Shown here piece by piece: positions 7,956 to 17,095 of a stretch of DNA of 64,000 bases (the first letter of the stretch is position 1; every line of letters begins with the position of its first letter). The notes beneath the pieces were generated by a model that did no database searches, was not told the DNA's origin, and saw only the letters and a list, made by a program, of their open reading frames with translations. A program made the translations under genes and the position numbers. The stretch lies in contig NZ_OCNE01000002.1 of assembly GCF_900230195.1 (NCBI RefSeq), forward strand, positions 434,001 through 498,000, in the 5' to 3' direction. This stretch comes from Streptomyces zhaozhouensis (lineage in GTDB: Bacteria; Actinomycetota; Actinomycetes; Streptomycetales; Streptomycetaceae).

Positions 7956-9776
7956 TCACTCCACCGTGACGGACTTCGCCAGGTTCCGCGGCTTGTCGAT
8001 GTCCCGCCCCAGCGCCAACGCCGTGTGGTACGCCAGCAGTTGCAGCGGAATCCCCATCAGGACCGGGTCCAGCTCGGGTTCGTTGCGCGGAACCACCAGC
8101 GTCTCGTCGGCCTTCGGCTGCTCCTCGTGGGCGACGGCCAGGATGCGGCCGCTGCGGGCCTTGATCTCCTCCAGTGTGGCGCGGTTCTTCTCCAGCAGCT
8201 CGTCGTTGGGGATGATCGCGACCGTCGGGACGGCCGGCTCGATCAGCGCCAGCGGGCCGTGCTTCAGCTCGGAGGCCGGATACGCCTCGGCGTGGATGTA
8301 GGAGACCTCCTTCAGCTTGAGCGACGCCTCCTTGGCCACCGGGAAGCCCCGCACCCGGCCGACGAACATCATGCTCCTGGCGTCGGCGAAGTCCTTCGCG
8401 AGCCGGGCGATCCGGTCCTCCTCGCGCAGGATCTCCGCGATCTGCGCCGGCAGCCGCCGCAGCCCCTCGATGATCCGCCGGCCGTCCGCGACCGACAGGT
8501 CCCTGATCCGCCCCAGGTGCAGTGCCAACAGGGCGAACGCGACGGCCGTGTTGGTGAAGCACTTGGTGGAGACCACGCAGACCTCGGGGCCGGCGTGGAC
8601 ATAGACGCCCCCGTCGGTCTCCCGGGCGATGGCGGAGCCGACGACGTTGACCACCCCGAGCACCATCGCGCCCTTGCGCTTCAGCTCCTGGACGGCGGCG
8701 AGGGTGTCGTAGGTCTCGCCGGACTGGCTGGTCGCGATGTAGAGGGTGTCCGGGTCGACCACCGCGTTGCGGTAGCGGAACTCGCTGGCCGGCTCGGCGT
8801 CCGCCGGGATGCGGGCCAGCTCCTCGATCATCTGGGCGCCGATCTGGCCGGCGTGGTAGGCGGAGCCGCAGCCGAGGATCTTGACCCGGCGTACGCCGCG
8901 CGCCGCCCTGGCGTCGAGGTTGAGCCCCCCGAGGCGCACCGTCGCGAAGCGGTCGTCGATACGGCCGCGCAGCACCCGGTCCACGGCGTCGGGCTGCTCG
9001 GCGATCTCCTTGTGCATGTAGGTGTCGTGGCCACCCATGTCGTAGCTCTCCGCCTCCCACTCCACCGTGGTCGGCGCGGCCGCGGTGCGGCTGCCGTCGG
9101 TGGTGTAGGTGCGGTAGTCGTCGGCCTTGAGGGTGGCCATCTCGCCGTCGTCCAGGGTGATCACCTGGCGGGTGTGGCTGACCAGCGCCGCCACGTCGGA
9201 GGCGACGAACATCTCCTTCTCGCCGATGCCGAGCACCACGGGCGAGCCGTTGCGGGCGACGACGATCCGGTCGGGGAAGGCGGCGTGCAGCACGGCGATG
9301 CCGTAGGTGCCCTCGACGTAGCGCAGCGCCTCGCGGACCTTCTCCTCCAGGGTGTCGGCCTGTGCGCGGGAGATCAGGTGGGCGAGCACCTCGGTGTCGG
9401 TCTCGGAGGCCAGCGGGATGCCGTCGGCCGACAGCTTGGCGCGCAGCTCGGCGGAGTTGTCGATGATGCCGTTGTGGACGACGGCGACCTCGCCCGCGCC
9501 GTCCAGGTGCGGGTGGGCGTTGTCGTCGTTGGGCGCGCCGTGGGTGGCCCAGCGGGTGTGGGCGATGCCGCCGGTGCCGGCGAACCGGGCCGGGATGCGT
9601 TCCTCCAGGTCGCGGACGCGGCCGGCGGCCTTGACGGTCTTCAGGCCGCCGTTCTTCCCGCTGCTGTGAATCGCGACGCCGGCGGAGTCGTAGCCCCGGT
9701 ACTCAAGTCGCTGCAACCCCTCCAGCAGGAGCGGGGCGACATCTCGTTTCCCGATGTATCCGACGATTCCGCACAT
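7956..9776 (-). CDS. glmS: Glutamine--fructose-6-phosphate aminotransferase (isomerizing)
   Basis: A 606-residue enzyme making glucosamine-6-phosphate from fructose-6-phosphate and glutamine, the first step towards UDP-GlcNAc and peptidoglycan. The N-terminal class II glutaminase domain starts MCGIVGYIG with Cys2 as nucleophile after Met removal, and LEYRGYDSAG and HTRWATHG follow. Two SIS domains come next (ATSQSGETYDT and ELKHGPLALI visible), and the C-terminus ends AKSVTVE as in true GlmS. Length is standard. A small unidentified gene lies 76 bp upstream on the same strand. Streptomycetes often encode two GlmS paralogues, so this need not be the only copy. No glmS ribozyme-like leader is evident. 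Confidence 0.97.
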   Translation of the reverse strand: MCGIVGYIGKRDVAPLLLEGLQRLEYRGYDSAGVAIHSSGKNGGLKTVKAAGRVRDLEERIPARFAGTGGIAHTRWATHGAPNDDNAHPHLDGAGEVAVVHNGIIDNSAELRAKLSADGIPLASETDTEVLAHLISRAQADTLEEKVREALRYVEGTYGIAVLHAAFPDRIVVARNGSPVVLGIGEKEMFVASDVAALVSHTRQVITLDDGEMATLKADDYRTYTTDGSRTAAAPTTVEWEAESYDMGGHDTYMHKEIAEQPDAVDRVLRGRIDDRFATVRLGGLNLDARAARGVRRVKILGCGSAYHAGQIGAQMIEELARIPADAEPASEFRYRNAVVDPDTLYIATSQSGETYDTLAAVQELKRKGAMVLGVVNVVGSAIARETDGGVYVHAGPEVCVVSTKCFTNTAVAFALLALHLGRIRDLSVADGRRIIEGLRRLPAQIAEILREEDRIARLAKDFADARSMMFVGRVRGFPVAKEASLKLKEVSYIHAEAYPASELKHGPLALIEPAVPTVAIIPNDELLEKNRATLEEIKARSGRILAVAHEEQPKADETLVVPRNEPELDPVLMGIPLQLLAYHTALALGRDIDKPRNLAKSVTVE

Positions 9777-9852
9777 CCTGGGTTCCTCCTGCTGTCGTGA
9801 CTCCGGCTGCCCGCGTCCCCCGTCGGCGCCGGGGCGTGGTGACGGCCGTCCG

Positions 9853-10128
9853 TCATCCGTAGACGATCCGGCGCAACTGCCGCAGCGAGAGCGCCGGCGG
9901 GGCCACCGCGCGGTGCGGCAGCTCCTCCGCGACGCGTTCGAAGATCGCCTCGTTGGTCAGGCCCCGGGCGCGTAGCTCCCGGTGCCGCCGCCGGACGAAC
10001 TCCTCGGTGGTCTCGTCGAAATACGCCAGCACATCGAGGACCACGCGGGCGGCTTCGCCACGCCCGAGGGGGGTGCTGCGCACCAGGTGGTCCACGAGGT
10101 CCTCGTGGGGTGATCGACGTTCGGGCAC
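9853..10128 (-). CDS. Small conserved protein of unknown function upstream of glmS
   Basis: A 91-residue acidic/basic helical protein (MPERRSPHEDLVDHLV...) with predicted helices throughout, no membrane segment and no cysteine. It starts at ATG 10128 and ends 76 bp before glmS on the same strand, so the two may be co-transcribed. I do not recognise the family. Codon third-position GC is strongly coding-like, which supports it as a real gene. Confidence 0.7.
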   Translation of the reverse strand: MPERRSPHEDLVDHLVRSTPLGRGEAARVVLDVLAYFDETTEEFVRRRHRELRARGLTNEAIFERVAEELPHRAVAPPALSLRQLRRIVYG

Positions 10129-10215
10129 CCCTCGATACTGCGGAGCCGGGGAGGCTTTCGCAACATTCCTGCCCGATATCGGGCAGGGACGTGTCGTAAG
10201 TCGCTCGAAGGCAGG

Positions 10216-11121
10216 CTAGAGCCGGTCGATCATGGCCTTCTTGGCGGCCGCGAACTCCTCGTCGGTGAGCACGCCCGAACGGTGCAACTCCCCCAGCTCG
10301 CGCAGCCGCCGCAGGATCGTGTCCTGGTCGCCCGCGACGCCCGCGCCCTCGCCTACCGGCAGCGCGGGGGCTGCCCCCTGCTTGGCCAGCGCGGGGCCGG
10401 CCGGCGCCCCCGAGGGGTGCGGCAGCCGGGCCAGCACGGCGGCGGTCAGCAGCGCGGACTCCGCGATGTCCTTGGCCATCCGCAGCCCCCAGAGCACCAC
10501 GGTGTTGGGGTCGTGCGTCGGCTTCACCGAGGCCGGGGCCACCCCCTTGGGGAGGAAGCGCACAAAGCCGTTCTCCCAGCCGACCGGCGGCGCCCACTGG
10601 ATCTCGGCCAGGTCGTCGAGGCCGAACACGCGCGGCCCCGCGCTCTTCTTGCTCTCCTCGGCGCCCCAGCCCCAGGTGATCCGCAACTGCTCCCCGTCGA
10701 AGGTCGCCTCGCCGTCGGAGCCGTGCAGCGTCAGCGGAACGCTGGGGCCGGGCAGCAGATAGCGGTCGCAGGGCCCGCTGGCCACCTGTTCGAGCAGCAG
10801 CGCGTTGCGGATCTCGTCAACCAGGTACTCCGCGACGCCGGAGCGGTTCCGCGCCACCTCCAGCTGGTACGGGTCGGCCGCGTCGGGCAGCCGCCCGCCG
10901 GTCGCCTGGACCAGCGGGTCGGCGCCGTGGCGCATCCGCAGCCGCAGCCGTCCGCTCTTGCGCCCGGACTCGTGGGAGACCGACGCCACCGCTTCGAGCG
11001 GCACCCGCACCTCGCCGAGGGAGGAGCGCAGCAGATGAACGCCCTTGCCGTGGCCGGGGACGATGCGGAGCGCGTCGCCCTCGAAGTACCACGCGCCGGA
11101 CGGTTGACTGATCTCTGCCAT
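10216..11121 (-). CDS. DUF4429 protein with C-terminal SHOCT domain
   Basis: About 301 residues. Two similar beta-rich halves each contain a W-F/W-G...G-D-G...RI stretch (SGAWYFEGDALRIVPGHG; then DGEATFDGEQLRITWGWG). This is the internal duplication of the Actinobacteria-specific DUF4429. The last 35 residues (ILRRLRELGELHRSGVLTDE...KKAMIDRL) form a SHOCT short C-terminal helical motif often found on membrane-associated or oligomeric proteins. Function is unknown. The start is uncertain between ATG 11121 (MAEISQPS, the form usual in the family) and ATG 11130; both have only weak upstream purines. Confidence 0.82.
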   Translation of the reverse strand: MAEISQPSGAWYFEGDALRIVPGHGKGVHLLRSSLGEVRVPLEAVASVSHESGRKSGRLRLRMRHGADPLVQATGGRLPDAADPYQLEVARNRSGVAEYLVDEIRNALLLEQVASGPCDRYLLPGPSVPLTLHGSDGEATFDGEQLRITWGWGAEESKKSAGPRVFGLDDLAEIQWAPPVGWENGFVRFLPKGVAPASVKPTHDPNTVVLWGLRMAKDIAESALLTAAVLARLPHPSGAPAGPALAKQGAAPALPVGEGAGVAGDQDTILRRLRELGELHRSGVLTDEEFAAAKKAMIDRL

Positions 11122-11222
11122 GGCGACCATGTCCCGATTCTTCCAGCCGGGGCCGCCCGGCGGGACGGGGTGATCCCACGAGGACGGCCCCTCCGCACGC
11201 TGGCCGCCCCTGGAGGGAGGGT

Positions 11223-12380
11223 TCAGGCTGCCTTGAGGTGGCGTGCGATCAGCATCCGCTGTACCTCGCTGGTGCCCTCGCCGATCTCCAGGATCTTGGC
11301 GTCCCGCCACATCCGGGCCACCGGGTACTCGTTCATGAAGCCGTAGCCGCCGTGGATCTGGGTGGCCTCGCGGGCGTTGGTCACCGCGTTCTCCGAGGCG
11401 TGCAGCTTGGCCATGGCGGCCTCGGTCTTGAACGGCTCACCGGCCAGCAGCCGGGACGCCGCGTCCCGCCAGGCGATGCGCGAGGTGTACGCCCGCGTCG
11501 CCATGTCGGCCAGCTTGAACTCGATGGCCTGGTTCTCCCCGATCGGCCGGCCGAAGGCGACCCGTTCGCCGGCGTAGCGGACCGACTCGTCGACGCACCC
11601 CTGGGCGAGCCCGGTGGCGAGCGCGGCGATCGCGATCCGGCCCTCGTCCAGGATGCTCAGGAACTGGGCGTAGCCCCGTCCCTCCGCGCCCAGCAGGTGG
11701 CTCTCCGGCACCCGCACGTCGGAGAAGGACAACTCGTGGGTGTCGGAGGCGTTCCACCCGACCTTGGAGTAGCCGGGCGCCACGGTCAGCCCCGGGGTGC
11801 CGGAGGGCACGATGATGGTGGAGATCCGCGGCGCGCCGTCCGGCTTGCGCCCGGTCACCGCCGTCACCGTGATCAGGCCGGTGATGTCGGTGCCGGAGTT
11901 GGTGATGAAGCTCTTGGAGCCGTTGATCACCCACTCCCCGCCGTCCCGCACGGCCGTGGTCCTGGTGCCCGAGGCGTCCGAGCCGCACTCCGGCTCGGTC
12001 AGCCCGAACGCCCCCAGCGACTCGCCCGAGCAGAGCGCCGGCAGCCAGCGGCGGCGCTGCTCCTCGGTGCCGAAGCGGAAGATCGGCATGGCCCCCAGCG
12101 AGACGCCGGCCTCCAGGGTGATCGCCACCGAGGAGTCGACCCTGGCCAGCTCCTCGATGGCCAGGCACAGCGCGAGGTAGTCGCCGCCCATGCCGCCGTA
12201 CTCCTCGGGGAAGGGCAGCCCGAAGAGCCCCATCCGCGCCATCTCGCGGACGATGTCGTAGGGGAACTCGTGGCGCTCGTAGAACGCGCCGATCTTGGGC
12301 GCGACCACGTCGTGCGCGAACGCCTCGACGGTGCGGCGCAGTTGCTCGTGCTCGGGGCTGAGGCGGTGGTCCAGGGGCAT
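11223..12380 (-). CDS. Acyl-CoA dehydrogenase (probable isovaleryl-CoA dehydrogenase)
   Basis: A 385-residue FAD acyl-CoA dehydrogenase. The N-terminal helical part (HEQLRRTVEAFAHDVVAP), the FAD-contacting beta-domain (FGLTEPECGSDASG), the C-terminal ATQIHGGYGFMNEYPVARMWRD helix and the terminal EIGEGTSEVQRMLIAR are all visible. It is the last gene of a four-gene operon for leucine breakdown, 41 bp after HMG-CoA lyase. By context it is expected to oxidise isovaleryl-CoA to 3-methylcrotonyl-CoA, the substrate of the carboxylase encoded upstream. The ATG at 12380 is preceded by GAAGGAGCCACCC. Substrate choice is inferred from neighbours, not from residues. Confidence 0.92.
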   Translation of the reverse strand: MPLDHRLSPEHEQLRRTVEAFAHDVVAPKIGAFYERHEFPYDIVREMARMGLFGLPFPEEYGGMGGDYLALCLAIEELARVDSSVAITLEAGVSLGAMPIFRFGTEEQRRRWLPALCSGESLGAFGLTEPECGSDASGTRTTAVRDGGEWVINGSKSFITNSGTDITGLITVTAVTGRKPDGAPRISTIIVPSGTPGLTVAPGYSKVGWNASDTHELSFSDVRVPESHLLGAEGRGYAQFLSILDEGRIAIAALATGLAQGCVDESVRYAGERVAFGRPIGENQAIEFKLADMATRAYTSRIAWRDAASRLLAGEPFKTEAAMAKLHASENAVTNAREATQIHGGYGFMNEYPVARMWRDAKILEIGEGTSEVQRMLIARHLKAA

Positions 12381-12421
12381 GGGTGGCTCCTTCGCGGGCT
12401 TCTCGGGGCTGCTCGCGCCCC

Positions 12422-13366
12422 TCAGGTCTCCTCGTGGGAGTCGGGAGGCTGCGGGCCGGCGGACGCGGTCAGCGCGGTGACCGTCCTGGAGGGGCTCGGG
12501 CGGCCGAGCCGTTCGGCGAGCCAGCGGCTGGTGGCGACCAGCGCGTCGAGGTCGACGCCGGTCTCCACGCCGAGCCCGTCGAGCATCCACAGCAGGTCCT
12601 CGGTGGCGAGGTTGCCCGTGGCGCTGCCGGCGAACGGGCAGCCGCCGAGCCCGCCGGCGGAGGCGTCGACGGTGGTGACGCCGTGCTGCAACGCGGTCAG
12701 CGTGTTGGCCAGGGCCTGCCCGTAGGTGTCGTGGAAGTGGACGGCGAGCCGGTCGGTGGTCAGCCCGGCGGCGTCGAGCGCGCCCAGCACGTCGACCACC
12801 TGCCCCGGGGTCGCGACCCCGATGGTGTCGCCGAGGCTCAGCTCGCCGCAGCCCAACGCGGCCAGCCGGCCGGCGACCTCGGCCACCCGGGCGGGCTGGA
12901 CGGTGCCCTCCCACGGGTCGCCGAAGCACATCGACAGATAGCCGCGCACCGGGACGCCGGCCGCGTTCGCCCTGGCCACCACCGGCGCGAACATGGCCAG
13001 CGACTCCTCGACGGTGCGGTTGAGGTTGGCCCGCGCGAAGGACTCGGTGACGGACGCGAAGACGGCGACCTCGCGGGCGCCGAGCTCCAGGGCGCGGTCG
13101 AGGCCGCGCTCGTTGGGCACCAGCACGGGCAGCCGCGCCGGCAGGTCGCTGACCAGCGGGAACAGCTCACCGGCATCGGCGAGTTGGGGCACCCAGCGGG
13201 GATGGACGAAGCTGGTGACCTCGACGGTGTCCAGCCCGGCGGCGACCAGTCGGCGCACCAGCTCGGCCTTGACCTCGACGGGCACCACCGCCGACTCGTT
13301 CTGGAGGCCGTCGCGCGGGCCCACCTCGTGGACGCGGACCCGGCGGGGCAACGTGCCGAGCGTCAT
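12422..13366 (-). CDS. Hydroxymethylglutaryl-CoA lyase
   Basis: A 314-residue TIM-barrel lyase that cleaves 3-hydroxy-3-methylglutaryl-CoA to acetoacetate and acetyl-CoA, the last step of leucine degradation. The HMGL signature elements are present: the barrel opening VGPRDGLQNE, EVTSFVHPRWVPQ, SMCFGDPWEG, SLGDTIGVATP (metal and substrate loop), HFHDTYGQALAN and the GGLGGCPFAGSATGN loop with its catalytic Cys. The start overlaps the upstream biotin carboxylase gene by 4 bp (ATGA), indicating translational coupling. Confidence 0.95.
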   Translation of the reverse strand: MTLGTLPRRVRVHEVGPRDGLQNESAVVPVEVKAELVRRLVAAGLDTVEVTSFVHPRWVPQLADAGELFPLVSDLPARLPVLVPNERGLDRALELGAREVAVFASVTESFARANLNRTVEESLAMFAPVVARANAAGVPVRGYLSMCFGDPWEGTVQPARVAEVAGRLAALGCGELSLGDTIGVATPGQVVDVLGALDAAGLTTDRLAVHFHDTYGQALANTLTALQHGVTTVDASAGGLGGCPFAGSATGNLATEDLLWMLDGLGVETGVDLDALVATSRWLAERLGRPSPSRTVTALTASAGPQPPDSHEET

Positions 13367-15423
13367 CGTTCCTCCCCCGAGGCCCCGGCGGCGGCCCCCG
13401 CGGTCACCGTCGCCAGCGTCTGGTCCATGGCCACCGTGTCGCCGACGGCGACCTCAAGGGCCGTGACCGTGCCGTCGTGCGGCGCGGTGATCGGGTGCTC
13501 CATCTTCATCGCCTCCACGACGAGCAGACTCTGACCGGCCGTCACCGCCTCGCCGACGGCCGCCTTGACCACCGTGACCGTGCCGGGCATGGGCGCGGTC
13601 AGCGACTCGCCGCCGGAGCCGCCCGCCGTGGCGCGGGAGGCTACCGGGTCGTGGTCGAGAAGCCGCCAGGAGCCGCCGTCGAGACCGAGCCAGCGCCCGC
13701 CGGGCACGGGGGCGTGCGTGAAGGTGAACACGCGCCCTCCGCACTCCACCCGCGCCTCGTGCGCGCCGGCGCCCACCAGCCTGGCGGGCGTCCGTTGCCC
13801 GTCCCCGACGCGCACGGACTCCCCGGGCGCTCCGGTCACCCACACGGTGACCGGGTCGGCGCCGCCGGCGCGCAGCCGGTGCGGGGTGGCCGCCGGTTCG
13901 CCGCCCAGCCGCCATCCTGAGGGCGCGTCGAACGGGTCGGCCCAGCCGGCCGCCCCGGCCGCCGGCGTCCGCTCCGCCTGGCGCAGCAGCGCGGCGGCGG
14001 CGTACACCACCTCGGGCACGGCCCCTGGCACCAGGTCGGCCGCATCGGCGTCGACCAGCCCGGTGTGCAGCGCCCCGGAACGGACGTCCGGGTGGTCCAG
14101 CAGGGCGCGCAAGAACGCCGTGTTGGTCTCCACACCGAGCACGGTGGTGCGCCGCAGCGCGGCCCGCAGCCGGCGCAGCGCGGTGGGCCGGTCGGGGCCG
14201 TGCGCGACGACCTTGGCCAGCAGCGGGTCGTAGTGCGCGCCGACGTCGGTGCCGGTGGCGATCCCGGAGTCCACCCGGACGCCCTCGCCGGCCGGCTCCT
14301 CGACCAGCAGCAGCGGCCCGGAGGAGGGCAGGAAGTCCACCCGCCGGTCCTCGCCCGCCCCGCTGACCCTGGCGGTCTCGGCGCAGACCCGGGCCTCCAC
14401 TGCGTGGCCGGTGAGGGAGATGTCGTCCTGGCCGAACGGCAGCCGCTCGCCGGCGGCGACCCTGAGCTGCCACTCGACCAGGTCGAGCCCGGTCACCAGC
14501 TCGGTCACCGGATGCTCCACCTGGAGTCTGGTGTTCATCTCCATGAAGTAGTGCTCGCCGCCGGTCCCGTGACCCGCCACGATGAACTCCACCGTGCCGG
14601 CCCCCCGGTACCCGCACGCCTCGGCGGCCCGCACGGCGGCGCGGCCCATCGCCTCCCGCGTCGCCTCGTCCAGCAGCGGGCTGGGCGCCTCCTCGACGAT
14701 CTTCTGGTGGCGGCGCTGGAGTGAGCACTCCCGCTCGCCGAGGTGCAGCACCCGGCCGGAGCCGTCGGCCAGCACCTGGATCTCGATGTGGCGCGGCCGG
14801 TCGATCCACCGTTCGACCAGCAGGGTGTCGTCGCCGAAGGCGGAGCGGGCGGTCCGCCGGGCCGCCTCGATCTCCTCGGCCAGCAGCGCGGCGTCGCGCA
14901 CCAGCCGCATCCCCTTGCCGCCGCCGCCCGCCGACGGCTTGAGCAGCACCGGCATCCCCAGCTCCCGTGCCACCGCGAGCAGGTCATCGCCGTGCCCGCC
15001 GGGCACCACGGGGACGCCGGCCGCGGAGACGGCCTCCTTGGCACGGATCTTGTCGCCCATCACCTCGATCGCCTCGGCGGGCGGCCCCACGAAGGCGAGC
15101 CCCGCCCCGGTGACGGCCCGCGCGAAGGCGGCGTTCTCCGCGAGGAAGCCGTACCCGGGGTGCACGGCCCCGGCGCCGGTGCGCTCGGCCGCCTCCAGCA
15201 GCCGTTCGACGTGCAGATAGCTGTCGGCGGCCGGCGCCGGGCCGAGCCGCACCGCCACGTCGGCCTCGGCGACATGGCGGGCGCCGGCGTCGGCGTCGCT
15301 GTGCACCGCGACCGAGGTGAGGCCGAGGCGGCGCAGGGTGCGGATGATCCGCACCGCGATCTCGCCCCGGTTGGCGACCAGCACCGTGTCGAAGTCGGTG
15401 CGCTGGCTGTCCGTTCGGCTCAT
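13363..15423 (-). CDS. Biotin-dependent acyl-CoA carboxylase alpha subunit (probable methylcrotonyl-CoA carboxylase)
   Basis: A 686-residue biotin carboxylase/BCCP protein. The N-terminal VLVANRGEIAVRIIRT, the ATP-grasp region with KPSAGGGGKGMR, and the EMNTRLQVEHPVTE signature are followed by a linker of about 120 residues. The C-terminal biotinyl domain carries the biotinylated lysine in VVEAMKMEHPI. It forms a complex with the carboxyltransferase encoded just upstream (9-bp gap). With HMG-CoA lyase and an acyl-CoA dehydrogenase downstream, the substrate is probably 3-methylcrotonyl-CoA. The family also includes acetyl/propionyl-CoA carboxylases, so the assignment depends on context. Confidence 0.92.
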   Translation of the reverse strand: MSRTDSQRTDFDTVLVANRGEIAVRIIRTLRRLGLTSVAVHSDADAGARHVAEADVAVRLGPAPAADSYLHVERLLEAAERTGAGAVHPGYGFLAENAAFARAVTGAGLAFVGPPAEAIEVMGDKIRAKEAVSAAGVPVVPGGHGDDLLAVARELGMPVLLKPSAGGGGKGMRLVRDAALLAEEIEAARRTARSAFGDDTLLVERWIDRPRHIEIQVLADGSGRVLHLGERECSLQRRHQKIVEEAPSPLLDEATREAMGRAAVRAAEACGYRGAGTVEFIVAGHGTGGEHYFMEMNTRLQVEHPVTELVTGLDLVEWQLRVAAGERLPFGQDDISLTGHAVEARVCAETARVSGAGEDRRVDFLPSSGPLLLVEEPAGEGVRVDSGIATGTDVGAHYDPLLAKVVAHGPDRPTALRRLRAALRRTTVLGVETNTAFLRALLDHPDVRSGALHTGLVDADAADLVPGAVPEVVYAAAALLRQAERTPAAGAAGWADPFDAPSGWRLGGEPAATPHRLRAGGADPVTVWVTGAPGESVRVGDGQRTPARLVGAGAHEARVECGGRVFTFTHAPVPGGRWLGLDGGSWRLLDHDPVASRATAGGSGGESLTAPMPGTVTVVKAAVGEAVTAGQSLLVVEAMKMEHPITAPHDGTVTALEVAVGDTVAMDQTLATVTAGAAAGASGEER

Positions 15424-15432
15424 CGGCTCCCC

Positions 15433-17049
15433 CTACATCCGGAAGACGCCGAAGCCGGCGTCGCTCAGCGGCGCGTTGGCGCAGGCGGTCAGCGCCAGCC
15501 CCAGCACGGTCCGGGTCTCCAACGGGTCGATCACGCCGTCGTCCCAGAGGCGGGCGGTCGCGTAGTAGGCGTCGCCCTGCGTCTCGTAGCGCTCCCTGAT
15601 CGGCGCGCGGAACGCCGCCTCGTCCTCCGGCGACCACTCCTCACCCGCGGCGGCCAGCTGGTCGCGCTTGACGGTGGCCAGCACCGAGGCGGCCTGCTCG
15701 CCGCCCATGACGGAGATCTTGGCCCCCGGCCACATCCACAGGAAGCGCGGCGAGTAGGCCCGGCCGCACATCGAGTAGTTCCCCGCGCCGTAGGAGCCGC
15801 CGATGACCACCGTCAGCTTGGGCACCCTGGCGCAGGCCACGGCGGTGACCATCTTGGCGCCGTGCTTGGCGATGCCGCCCGCCTCGTAGGCGCGTCCGAC
15901 CATGAAGCCGGCGATGTTCTGGAGGAAGAGCAGCGGGATGCCGCGCTGGTCGCAGAGCTGCACGAAGTGCGCGCCCTTCTGCGCCGACTCGGAGAAGAGG
16001 ATGCCGTTGTTGGCCACCACGCCCACCGGGTGGCCGTGCAGCCGGGCGAAGCCGGTGACCAGGGTCTGGCCGAACTCGGCCTTGAACTCCTGGAACCGCG
16101 AGCCGTCCACCAGCCGCGCGATCACCTCCCGCACGTCGTACGGGGTGCGCGGGTCGGCGGGCACCGCGCCGTAGAGGCCGGCGGGGTCCAGCGCGGGCGG
16201 CTCGACCGGCTCGACCGACCAGGGCAGCGGCCCCCTGGCGGGAAGGGTGTCGACGATGGTCCGCACGATGCGCAGCGCGTGGGCGTCGTCCTCCGCCAGG
16301 TGGTCGGTCACGCCGGAGGCGCGGGAGTGCACCTCGCCGCCGCCCAGCTCCTCGGCGGTGACCTCCTCACCGGTCGCGGCCTTCACCAGCGGCGGACCGC
16401 CGAGGAAGATCGTGCCCTGACCGCGCACGATCACCGCCTCGTCGCTCATCGCCGGCACATACGCGCCCCCGGCGGTACAGGAACCGAGCACGGCGGCGAT
16501 CTGCGGAACGCCCTCGGCGGACATCCGGGCCTGGTGGTAGAAGATCCGGCCGAAGTGGTCCCGGTCCGGGAAGACCTCGTCCTGCATCGGCAGGAAGGCG
16601 CCGCCCGAGTCCACCAGGTAGACGCAGGGCAGCCGGTTCTCCCGCGCCACCTCCTGAGCGCGCAGGTGCTTCTTGACCGTCAGCGGGTAGTAGGTGCCGC
16701 CCTTCACCGTCGCGTCGTTGGCGACGACCATCACCTCGCGGCCGCTGACCCGGCCGATGCCGGCGATCACCCCGGCGGCCGGCGCCTGCCCGTCGTAGAG
16801 CCCGTCGGCGGCCAGCGGGGCCAGTTCGAGAAAGGGCGACCCGGGGTCCAGAAGGGTGTCCACCCGGTCGCGCGGCAGCAGCTTGCCCCGCGCGAGGTGG
16901 CGGGCGCGGGCCCGCTCGCCGCCGCCGAGGCGGGCGGCCGCGAGCTTCTCGCGCAGCCGGGCGGCGCGTTCGCGGTGCACCGCCTCGTGCGCCTGGTACG
17001 CCTCCGAGGTCGGATCAACGGTGCTGCTGAGCGTCGGTGCCTGCCGCAT
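15433..17049 (-). CDS. Acyl-CoA carboxylase beta (carboxyltransferase) subunit (probable methylcrotonyl-CoA carboxylase)
   Basis: A 538-residue carboxyltransferase with both crotonase-like halves. The acyl-CoA site is around residues 150-200 ([19 protein letters not shown], typical of MCC beta subunits) and the carboxybiotin site around 380-430 ([21 protein letters not shown]...[12 protein letters not shown]). The FLPMQ motif favours methylcrotonyl- over acetyl/propionyl-CoA. It heads the operon and is divergent from a TetR regulator. The ATG at 17049 has no visible ribosome-binding site. A palindrome TTAACG..CGCTAA lies 9-26 bp upstream, suggesting a short or leaderless transcript under TetR control. 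Confidence 0.93.
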   Translation of the reverse strand: MRQAPTLSSTVDPTSEAYQAHEAVHRERAARLREKLAAARLGGGERARARHLARGKLLPRDRVDTLLDPGSPFLELAPLAADGLYDGQAPAAGVIAGIGRVSGREVMVVANDATVKGGTYYPLTVKKHLRAQEVARENRLPCVYLVDSGGAFLPMQDEVFPDRDHFGRIFYHQARMSAEGVPQIAAVLGSCTAGGAYVPAMSDEAVIVRGQGTIFLGGPPLVKAATGEEVTAEELGGGEVHSRASGVTDHLAEDDAHALRIVRTIVDTLPARGPLPWSVEPVEPPALDPAGLYGAVPADPRTPYDVREVIARLVDGSRFQEFKAEFGQTLVTGFARLHGHPVGVVANNGILFSESAQKGAHFVQLCDQRGIPLLFLQNIAGFMVGRAYEAGGIAKHGAKMVTAVACARVPKLTVVIGGSYGAGNYSMCGRAYSPRFLWMWPGAKISVMGGEQAASVLATVKRDQLAAAGEEWSPEDEAAFRAPIRERYETQGDAYYATARLWDDGVIDPLETRTVLGLALTACANAPLSDAGFGVFRM

Positions 17050-17057
17050 ACCGGTCA

Positions 17058-17089
17058 GGTTAACGGGCGCTAACCACCGTGTCTACAAT
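17058..17089. promoter_or_regulatory. Divergent promoter/operator between leucine operon and TetR gene
   Basis: GGTTA (17058-17062) and TAACC (17071-17075) form a palindrome with inner TTAACG/CGCTAA, the expected type of TetR site. For the plus strand, TTAACG (17060-17065) and TACAAT (17084-17089) look like -35/-10 boxes with an 18-bp spacer. The -10 ends 6 bp before the ATG at 17096, so the regulator mRNA is probably leaderless. The operator overlaps the -35 box and also lies within 26 bp of the opposite start codon. Confidence 0.6.
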
Positions 17090-17095
17090 ACCTTT

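Noticed and set aside
7495..9060. 521-codon minus-strand frame overlapping glmS
   Set aside because: Out-of-frame shadow of glmS extended through intergenic repeat DNA.
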